Assembly: GCA_949739085.1 (NCBI GenBank)
Contig: CATIYU010000149.1
Coordinates: forward strand, 1-20,351
DNA from: an uncultured Eubacteriales bacterium
GTDB lineage: Bacteria; Bacillota_A; Clostridia; Oscillospirales; Oscillospiraceae
Reading direction: 5' to 3'
Length of the DNA stretch: 20,351 bases
Below are positions 15,299 through 20,351 of this stretch, one piece after another; position 1 is the first letter of the stretch; every line of letters starts with the position of its first letter. The position numbers and the translations under genes are program-made. The notes below the pieces were generated by a model, which did not search any database, was not told the DNA's origin, and was given only the letters and a program-made list of their open reading frames with translations.

Positions 15299-16270
15299 AT
15301 GGACAGTATTTTAGAGATTAAGAATCTGAGTGTCAATTATGTCACGGATGATGGCGTCGTCCGGGCAGTAAACGCGCTGGATCTCCGCCTGAATCCTGGG
15401 GAAACGCTTGGCCTGGTAGGAGAAACCGGCGCGGGGAAGACCACCACCGCGAAGGCAGTTCTGCGTCTGCTCCCCCATCCCCAGGGGAGGGTGACCGGCG
15501 GAGAGATTCTTTTCCACGGAAAGGACCTCCTTGCTCTGCCGGCCAAGGAGATGCGGAACATCCGAGGCAGCAGGATATCCATGATCTTTCAGGATCCCAT
15601 GACCAGTCTGAATCCGGTCCTCACGGTGGGGGAGCAGATTACGGAGGTGATCCGCCTCCATCAAAAGCTCAGCCGGATAGAGGCGGACAGGCGGGCGAAG
15701 GAGATGCTGGAGCTGGTGGGGATTAAGGTTGACCGGTTTGGGGAGTATCCCCACCAGTTCTCCGGCGGCATGAAGCAGCGGGTGGGGATAGCGATGGCGC
15801 TGGCCTGCAACCCGCAGCTCCTCATTGCGGACGAGCCCACCTCCGCTCTGGATGTGACCATACAGGCGCAGGTGCTGGAGCTGATGAAGCGGCTCAGGGA
15901 GCGGTACGGCACATCGCTGATTATGATTACCCATGATCTGGGGATTGTAGCGGAGATCTGCGACTATGTGGCGATCATGTACGCTGGACAGGATGTGGAG
16001 TACGCGGAAAAGCGGGAGCTCTTCCGCAATCCCCTTCACCCCTATACTGTGGGGCTCTTTGGCTGTATCCCGGATTTGACCGTGGAGCGGAATGAACTGG
16101 TTCCCATCCCCGGCATGATGCCCAATCCCACGGAGAAAGCGGTGGGCTGCCCCTTCGCGCCGCGATGCCCGGACGCGGCGGAGCGGTGCAGGCGGGAGGC
16201 GCCTCCCATGGTTCAAATCCACGAGGGGCACAGGGTTCGCTGTTTTAAACACATGGGAGGTGAGTGCTGA
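15299..16270 (+). CDS. dppD: ABC peptide importer ATPase, DppD/OppD type
   Basis: The 323-residue ATPase shows all nucleotide-binding motifs: Walker A GETGAGKT (41-48), Q-loop Gln98, signature FSGGMKQ (154-160), Walker B LLIADEP with Glu179, and switch His212 in ITHD. The C-terminal oligopeptide-transporter extension carries Cys284, Cys290, Cys297 and Cys315. This four-cysteine set matches that reported to hold an iron-sulfur cluster in some Dpp/Opp ATPases. It should work as a heterodimer with the next gene product on the DppBC channel. GGAGG lies eight bases upstream of the ATG. The stop is two bases before the next start, so the two are coupled. Confidence 0.94.
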   Translation: MDSILEIKNLSVNYVTDDGVVRAVNALDLRLNPGETLGLVGETGAGKTTTAKAVLRLLPHPQGRVTGGEILFHGKDLLALPAKEMRNIRGSRISMIFQDPMTSLNPVLTVGEQITEVIRLHQKLSRIEADRRAKEMLELVGIKVDRFGEYPHQFSGGMKQRVGIAMALACNPQLLIADEPTSALDVTIQAQVLELMKRLRERYGTSLIMITHDLGIVAEICDYVAIMYAGQDVEYAEKRELFRNPLHPYTVGLFGCIPDLTVERNELVPIPGMMPNPTEKAVGCPFAPRCPDAAERCRREAPPMVQIHEGHRVRCFKHMGGEC

Positions 16271-16272
16271 CG

Positions 16273-17217
16273 ATGCGCGAGAAGCTGATGGAGGTTTCCG
16301 GTCTGACGAAGCTGTTTCCGACAAAAGCGGGGAAGCTCCACGCGGTTGACCATGTGAGCTTTCACATTGAAAAGGGGGAGACCTTGGGACTGGTGGGTGA
16401 GTCCGGGTGCGGGAAATCCACAACCGGCCGGCTGCTGCTGCGATTGCTGGAGCCCTCTGGGGGGCAGGTCCTGTATGGCGGACAGGATATTCTGAGGCTG
16501 AAAAAAAGGGAAATGCGCCGGATGCGCACAAGGATGCAGATTGTTTTTCAGGATCCCTACGCCTCGCTGGACAGCAGGCGCACGGTATATGAGAGCATTG
16601 AGGAGCCTCTGGTTCTCAACGGCCTGTTTCCGGACAGAACAGAGCGGGAGGCGTATGTTTTTGAGCTGATGAACACAGTGGGGCTGGCTCCAAGGGTGGT
16701 CAACTCCTACCCCCACGAGCTGGACGGCGGACGGCGGCAGCGGGTGGGGGTGGCGCGGGCGATTGCTCTGAATCCGGAGTTCATGGTTCTGGACGAACCC
16801 GTTTCCGCTTTAGACGTGTCCATTCAGGCGCAGATCCTGAATCTGCTGCAAAGCCTGCAGCGGGAAAAGAAGCTGACATATCTGTTTATCTCCCACAATC
16901 TAAGCGTCGTGAAGCATATCAGCGACCGGGTTGCCGTCATGTATCTGGGCAAAATTGTGGAACTGGCGCCCACGGAGGAGCTGTTCGCGAATCCGCTGCA
17001 TCCCTATACCAAGGCGCTGCTATCCGCAGTGCCGGTTCCCCGGGTGGATGTTGCGCGGGAGCGCATTATTTTGGAGGGGGATGTGCCGAGCCCCATCGAT
17101 CCCGCGCCAGGCTGCCGCTTTTTTGGGCGCTGCCCCCTGCGGCGGGACGGTTGTCAGGGACATGAGATGGAATTGAAAGAGGTTCTGCCTGGCCACTATC
17201 CCGCCTGCGCACAGTAG
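16273..17217 (+). CDS. dppF: ABC peptide importer ATPase, DppF/OppF type
   Basis: The 314-residue ATPase has Walker A GESGCGKS (42-49), Q-loop Gln93, Walker B FMVLDEP with Glu175 and switch His208 in ISHN. Its ABC signature reads LDGGR (150-154), so the usual Ser is Asp151; from memory, DGGRRQR variants occur in other clostridial OppF proteins, so this may be a branch trait. Four C-terminal cysteines (281, 287, 294, 312) have the same spacing as in the DppD partner. The ATG at 16273 is preferred because GGGAGGTGA lies about ten bases upstream; a GTG at 16264 would be too close to it. It completes the importer. Confidence 0.93.
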   Translation: MREKLMEVSGLTKLFPTKAGKLHAVDHVSFHIEKGETLGLVGESGCGKSTTGRLLLRLLEPSGGQVLYGGQDILRLKKREMRRMRTRMQIVFQDPYASLDSRRTVYESIEEPLVLNGLFPDRTEREAYVFELMNTVGLAPRVVNSYPHELDGGRRQRVGVARAIALNPEFMVLDEPVSALDVSIQAQILNLLQSLQREKKLTYLFISHNLSVVKHISDRVAVMYLGKIVELAPTEELFANPLHPYTKALLSAVPVPRVDVARERIILEGDVPSPIDPAPGCRFFGRCPLRRDGCQGHEMELKEVLPGHYPACAQ

Positions 17218-17250
17218 CGCGGCATGAATGAAGCGAGAGGAGGAGTATCC

Positions 17251-17889
17251 ATGTATACCTGTGCCCAGTGCGCGGTTCACGCGTGCAGAGAGGCGGCGCC
17301 CGATCAAGTGCCCAAGAATTGTCCTATGCGGGATCGAGAGATTATGGAGACAGCGCTGGAGGCATACCAGCTGGAGGAAAACCATCGGTTTTATGTGACA
17401 GCCTCCGAGCTGGAGGCCCTTGGGTACTGTCAGTGGCCGCGGGTCCGGGAGGTGCTGGAGCTCTGCCGGAGGATGGACTATCAAAAAGTAGGGCTGGCAT
17501 TTTGCTGGGGCCTGCGGAAGGAAGCGAAGATTATGGACGGCCTTCTGCGCCGGGCGGGCCTTCAGGTGTGCTCTGTCATTTGCAAAGCGGGGGGAGTGGA
17601 TAAGTGCGCCTGCGGCATAGCGGACGAGCGCACGCTGCGCCCCGGCCAGCATGAGAGCATGTGCAATCCGATTGCCCAAGCTCAGCTTCTCAACGCCCAG
17701 CAGACGCAGTTCAATATTGTACTGGGGCTCTGTGTGGGGCATGACGCGATGTTTTACAAGTATTCGCAGGCGCTGGTAACTACGCTGATTGCCAAGGACC
17801 GGGTGCTTGCCCACGCCCCCGCCGGCGCACTCTACTGCGCGGACGGGTATTTCAAAGGCCGACTGGACATGCAGGAACAAGAGAATTGA
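17251..17889 (+). CDS. DUF1847 protein, probable metal-binding
   Basis: The 212-residue protein is recognised as DUF1847 from a cysteine-rich N-terminus (Cys4, Cys7, Cys12, Cys24), the segment CKAGGVDKCACGI, the PGQHESMCNPIAQAQLLN motif and LGLCVGHDAMFYKYS. At least ten cysteines and a conserved His (164) suggest a bound metal or iron-sulfur cluster, but the family has no established biochemical function that I know. No signal peptide or membrane span is seen. The start at 17251 follows GAGGAGGAG; nine extra residues upstream (from 17224) are foreign to the family. It lies between the transporter ATPase and the DapA-like gene, 17 bases before the latter, so it is probably part of the same operon. 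Confidence 0.85.
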   Translation: MYTCAQCAVHACREAAPDQVPKNCPMRDREIMETALEAYQLEENHRFYVTASELEALGYCQWPRVREVLELCRRMDYQKVGLAFCWGLRKEAKIMDGLLRRAGLQVCSVICKAGGVDKCACGIADERTLRPGQHESMCNPIAQAQLLNAQQTQFNIVLGLCVGHDAMFYKYSQALVTTLIAKDRVLAHAPAGALYCADGYFKGRLDMQEQEN

Positions 17890-17906
17890 GAACAGGAGAG
17901 GACGAC

Positions 17907-18893
17907 ATGACATTAGAAGAGTTGAGGGCCTGTGTGAAAGGGCTCTGTTTTGTGAATGTGACGCCGTTTCACGAGGATGGAGCGCTCGATCTCGACGCTT
18001 ACCGCGAGAATCTGCGGTTTACGCTGGATCGGATTCGGGGATGTGCCTGTACCATTACGCCCTGCGGCAGCAATGGGGAGTTCGCCTCCATGAGTGAGGA
18101 GGAGCACCGTGCTGTTATCAAGACCTGTGTGGAGGTGGTGAACGGGGAGCACCCGGTCATTGCCGGGGCCGGACGGGCAAGCACCTATGAAACCATTAAA
18201 ATGTGCCGCTATGCCCAGGAAGTTGGGGCGGACGGTGTGCAGATCATTCATCCTTACTACTTTGTTCCTACGCAGGAGGGAATGTACGAGCACTACAAAA
18301 GAATTGCCGGCGCAGTTGATATCGGGATTGTTGTCTATAATAACCCCGCATTTTCTCAGTCTTGGATAACACCAGCTCTGATGCGCCGGATCATTGGCGA
18401 TACCGGCGGAAAGATCTGCGGGATTAAGGAGAACACCCCCCATCTCATGCTCTTCGACGCTATGGTGAAGGCGTTGAAGGGAACCGGCGTCCCGATTTGC
18501 AGCGGGTTTGGGGAGAAATGGTATGCGTATCAGTTCCCCTATGGTGCGGATGGCTTTGTCTCCCCGTTCGGAAACTTTTTCCCGGAGTTTCCGCTCCGTC
18601 TTTACGCTGCGGCACAGAGCTATGATTTTGAGACAATCCGGCAGCTGCTGGACAAAATGGAGCCCTACTATGCCTTTGTGGGGAGATGCTCTGCGGCGCG
18701 GGGGGACACGGGAATTGCCGCAAAGCCGGGTGGAAGCATCTATGGCGAGGGCAATGTGCGCTTTGGCATTTTGAAGGAGGCCATGAATTTGATGGGACTG
18801 CGCGGCGGCTGTATGCGCCTGCCTCTGACCGGGCTCCATGATAAGGAGCGCTCGGAGCTGCGGGAAATCCTGCGTGACTTGGGACTGCTGTAG
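17907..18893 (+). CDS. DapA/N-acetylneuraminate-lyase superfamily aldolase or dehydratase
   Basis: The 328-residue protein is a TIM-barrel class I aldolase. It has GSNGEF (residues 54-59) in the position of the superfamily GTTGE motif, the catalytic Tyr144 in YNNPAF, and Schiff-base Lys174 in GIKENTP. Members join or split pyruvate and an aldehyde, or dehydrate sugar acids. True dihydrodipicolinate synthases have an Arg shortly after the YNxP motif; here the sequence is YNNPAFSQ, so a role in lysine synthesis is unlikely. AGGAGAGG before 17907 and the absence of a family match upstream set the start. It is the last gene of the operon. In this setting it may produce or consume the semialdehyde handled by the first gene, with pyruvate as co-product, but that is inference. 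Confidence 0.85.
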   Translation: MTLEELRACVKGLCFVNVTPFHEDGALDLDAYRENLRFTLDRIRGCACTITPCGSNGEFASMSEEEHRAVIKTCVEVVNGEHPVIAGAGRASTYETIKMCRYAQEVGADGVQIIHPYYFVPTQEGMYEHYKRIAGAVDIGIVVYNNPAFSQSWITPALMRRIIGDTGGKICGIKENTPHLMLFDAMVKALKGTGVPICSGFGEKWYAYQFPYGADGFVSPFGNFFPEFPLRLYAAAQSYDFETIRQLLDKMEPYYAFVGRCSAARGDTGIAAKPGGSIYGEGNVRFGILKEAMNLMGLRGGCMRLPLTGLHDKERSELREILRDLGLL

Positions 18894-18953
18894 ACATCAT
18901 GCACCACAGAATGGCCCGCTGGGGCGGATAGGGGATAAAACCGCAGAAAACAG

Positions 18954-18982
18954 TTGACAGAAGCCCGTCAAATCGCTATGAT
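18954..18982 (+). promoter_or_regulatory. Promoter of lrgAB
   Basis: TTGACA (18954-18959) and TATGAT (18977-18982) are separated by 17 bases. The predicted start, about 18988-18990, coincides with the base of the following hairpin. It shows that lrgAB is a separate unit from the upstream operon, although read-through cannot be excluded because no clear terminator lies between 18894 and 18953. Confidence 0.8.
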
Positions 18983-18987
18983 GTGGA

Positions 18988-19029
18988 AAGCGGCTCCGCC
19001 GGAGGAAATGTCCGGAGGCGGAGCCGCTT
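18988..19029 (+). promoter_or_regulatory. Strong hairpin at the 5' end of the lrgAB transcript
   Basis: A perfect 13-bp stem (AAGCGGCTCCGCC with its complement at 19017-19029) encloses a 16-base purine-rich loop, GGAGGAAATGTCCGGA. It begins at the predicted transcription start and ends 38 bases before the lrgA ATG. No U-run follows, so it is more likely an RNA-stability or regulatory element than a terminator. It could also slow read-through from the upstream operon. Confidence 0.6.
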
Positions 19030-19066
19030 CCTGAACTGTTTGCGTAATCATGACAAGGAGTGCGCC

Positions 19067-19429
19067 ATGAAATATCTCCATCAGGCCGTCATTCTGGCGG
19101 CTGTCACCGCCGCTGCGGAGCTCATCAAATACCTGGTCCCCCTGCCGGTGCCCGCCAGCATCTACGGCCTGCTCCTCCTCTTTCTCCTGTTGAAAACCGG
19201 CCTTTTGAAGCTGGAGCAGGTGGAGGACGTGGGAGGACTGCTGCTGGAGCTGATGCCGCTGCTGCTGGTGCCCGCCTCGGTCAGCGTCCTGGCGGATCTG
19301 GAGACGGTCCGGACGATGCTGGCCCCGCTGCTGCTGGCGGGCTTTGTGGGCACATCGGTGGTCATGCTGATCACCGGCCAGGTGGTCCAGCGGATTGTCC
19401 GCAGAGGAGGGGGGCGTTCGGAGAAATGA
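19067..19429 (+). CDS. lrgA: LrgA/CidA-family membrane protein
   Basis: The 120-residue protein has about four membrane segments and the family features LPVPASIYGLLLLFLLL near the N-terminus and ELMPLLLVPASVSVL in the middle. LrgA/CidA proteins were described as holin-like proteins affecting murein hydrolase export and cell death; in Bacillus subtilis and streptococci LrgAB-type pairs have been linked to pyruvate transport. AAGGAG before 19067 fixes the start; a frame open from 18983 would pass through the hairpin. The stop overlaps the lrgB start by four bases (ATGA), as expected for a two-component membrane complex. The downstream partner supports the call. Confidence 0.88.
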   Translation: MKYLHQAVILAAVTAAAELIKYLVPLPVPASIYGLLLLFLLLKTGLLKLEQVEDVGGLLLELMPLLLVPASVSVLADLETVRTMLAPLLLAGFVGTSVVMLITGQVVQRIVRRGGGRSEK

Positions 19430-20133
19430 GTGGTTTTATGGAGTCCTCCGCCTATTTCGGGCTGTTTTTGACCCTGGGGACCTACCAGCTGGCCAGGGTG
19501 ATCAACCGGCGGGCGGGCCGGGAGCTGTGCAGTCCCCTCCTGTTTGCCACCATTCTGTGCTGTCTGTTTCTGCTGGGCTTCCGGGTGGACTACCAGGTCT
19601 ACTACCAGAGCGGCGCGAGACTGCTGGACGCGCTGCTGACCCCGGCCACCATCTGCCTGGCTATTCCCCTCTACCGCCAGTTCGCGCTGCTGAAAAGGAA
19701 CGCGGCGGCGGCTCTCGCCGGGTGCGCCGCAGGGGTCTTGGCCCATATGCTTGTCTGCGTTTTGCTGCTGGCCCTGTTCCGCATGGGCGGGCCGGAGTAT
19801 ATTACACTGTTGCCCAAGTCCATCACCACAGCCATCGGCAAAAGCCTGAGCGAGGAGCTGGGGGGCTATCCGGCGGTGACTATGGCGGCAATTATGCTGA
19901 CCGGGCTCTTCGGCGCGTCGGCGGCGCCGCTGCTGCTCCGGCTCTTCCGGGTATCGGAGCCCCTGGCTCAGGGGCTGGCTATCGGCACCGCCTCCCACGC
20001 GGCGGGGACCTCCCGCGCTGTAGAGCTGGGGGATGTGCAGGGGGCGGCCAGCAGTCTGGCCATTGTCGTCACCGGCCTTCTGACCATCCTGGCCGCGCCG
20101 CTGTTTGCACAGCTCGCCGGGATGCTCGCCTGA
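19426..20133 (+). CDS. lrgB: LrgB/CidB-family membrane protein
   Basis: The 235-residue protein has multiple membrane spans and the diagnostic LrgB motifs LLPKSITTAIGKSLSEELGG and GTASHAAGTSRAVELGD. It works with LrgA in the cytoplasmic membrane; proposed roles are control of autolysis or facilitated passage of pyruvate-like acids. The start overlaps the lrgA stop by four bases, with AGGAGGGGGG about 11 bases upstream; Met5 at 19438 is an alternative. A hairpin terminator lies ten bases after the stop. Confidence 0.9.
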   Translation: MSGFMESSAYFGLFLTLGTYQLARVINRRAGRELCSPLLFATILCCLFLLGFRVDYQVYYQSGARLLDALLTPATICLAIPLYRQFALLKRNAAAALAGCAAGVLAHMLVCVLLLALFRMGGPEYITLLPKSITTAIGKSLSEELGGYPAVTMAAIMLTGLFGASAAPLLLRLFRVSEPLAQGLAIGTASHAAGTSRAVELGDVQGAASSLAIVVTGLLTILAAPLFAQLAGMLA

Positions 20134-20142
20134 TAAAGTGGA

Positions 20143-20170
20143 CAGGGACCGGGTTTGCGCCCGGTCCCTG
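20143..20170 (+). terminator. Terminator of lrgAB
   Basis: An 11-bp perfect stem (CAGGGACCGGG, loop TTTGCG, complement) lies ten bases after the lrgB stop. The T-run (ATTTTT, 20181-20186) is displaced by about ten bases, so the terminator may be only moderately efficient. Confidence 0.75.
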
Positions 20171-20209
20171 CTGTGTTCTAATTTTTCCTGTCCCCAAAAG
20201 GACTGTTTT

Positions 20210-20218
20210 TGACATAAT
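20210..20218 (+). promoter_or_regulatory. Possible extended -10 promoter for the last gene
   Basis: TGACATAAT resembles an extended -10 element (TGnTATAAT) about 65 bases before the last ATG. No fitting -35 box was found, so support is weak. Confidence 0.25.
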
Positions 20219-20282
20219 AGGAAAATAGGGGAGCGGACCGTGCGCCCAGGGGAGCCGCTTCCATCCGGCGGGAGGTGAGGCG

Positions 20283-20351
20283 ATGGAGGGCCAGGCGTGG
20301 GAAGCGCCGGTGGAACAGATGTATAAGGAGATGTACCCGGCGCTCTATGTC
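20283..20351 (+). CDS. Start of a possible sigma-70-family sigma factor (truncated by window)
   Basis: Only 23 residues are present. The segment VEQMYKEMYPALY resembles the first helix of region 2 in ECF-like sigma factors, where a run such as LYxxYYxxLY is common. GGGAGGTGAG six to eight bases upstream is a strong ribosome site, so a real gene begins here. The family call rests on a very short match and is tentative. Confidence 0.4.
   Translation, partial: MEGQAWEAPVEQMYKEMYPALYV

Noticed and set aside
17907..18893. Calling the DapA-like gene dihydrodipicolinate synthase (dapA)
   Set aside because: The expected Arg after YNxP is absent, and the catabolic operon context argues against lysine synthesis.
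18894..18953. Terminator for the long operon after the DapA-like gene
   Set aside because: Only a four-bp CCGC/GCGG pairing was seen and no T-run, too weak to call.
19008..19034. Eight-codon leader reading frame in and after the lrgAB hairpin loop
   Set aside because: The GGAGG lies only two bases before the ATG, too close for initiation, and the peptide has no attenuator-type codon bias.
20209..20237. TTGACA at 20209 as a -35 box for the last gene
   Set aside because: No -10-like sequence is found 16-18 bases downstream; the extended -10 reading is listed at low confidence instead.

Overview
The window comes from a GC-rich, probably spore-forming Firmicute of the Clostridia, most like a gut Oscillospiraceae relative. 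The grounds are a YtvI-like sporulation permease fragment at the left edge, strong AGGAGG ribosome sites, near-consensus vegetative (sigma-A type) promoters, ATGA/TAATG gene overlaps, and an oligopeptide transporter with Clostridia-style features. This is inferred from gene content; no rRNA or other marker gene is present.

Layout. (1) 1-411 is the 3' end of an AI-2E/YtvI-type membrane protein, closed by a perfect 15-bp hairpin at 421-454 that also terminates the converging regulator gene. (2) 467-1288 (minus) is an IclR-family regulator. It is divided from the main operon by an AT-rich 378-bp region holding two divergent promoters with textbook spacing and several candidate operator repeats. 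(3) 1667-18893 is one long co-directional run of 15 genes: acylating semialdehyde dehydrogenase (MmsA/IolA type), Rid-family protein, PepT tripeptidase, two tandem S9 serine peptidases, a lipoprotein solute-binding protein, two tandem TPR proteins, a MalY/PatB-type C-S lyase/aminotransferase, the four remaining subunits of a Dpp/Opp ABC importer (B, C, D, F), a Cys-rich DUF1847 protein, and a DapA/NAL-type lyase that lacks the DHDPS arginine. (4) 18954-20133 is a separate lrgA-lrgB pair with its own promoter and a strong 5'-end hairpin. (5) 20283 to the edge is the start of a gene that may encode a sigma factor.

How the genes may work together. The lipoprotein and Dpp subunits would import peptides. 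The two S9 peptidases and PepT, none with a signal peptide, would cut them in the cytoplasm. The PLP enzyme, Rid protein, DapA-like lyase and CoA-acylating semialdehyde dehydrogenase would process a particular liberated amino acid, with reactive enamine or semialdehyde intermediates, to pyruvate and/or an acyl-CoA. The divergent IclR regulator is the obvious candidate controller. The substrate is not known from sequence. Beta-amino-acid-containing peptides or Cys-derived (thioether) peptides are two testable ideas. The least explained parts are the paired TPR proteins and the DUF1847 protein inside the operon.

The overall operon type, a peptide import and degradation cluster, is assembled from known families. 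Its novelty lies in the combination, in the doubled peptidase and TPR genes, and in several altered active-site residues. I saw no CRISPR array, tRNA, rRNA, insertion sequence or phage gene.
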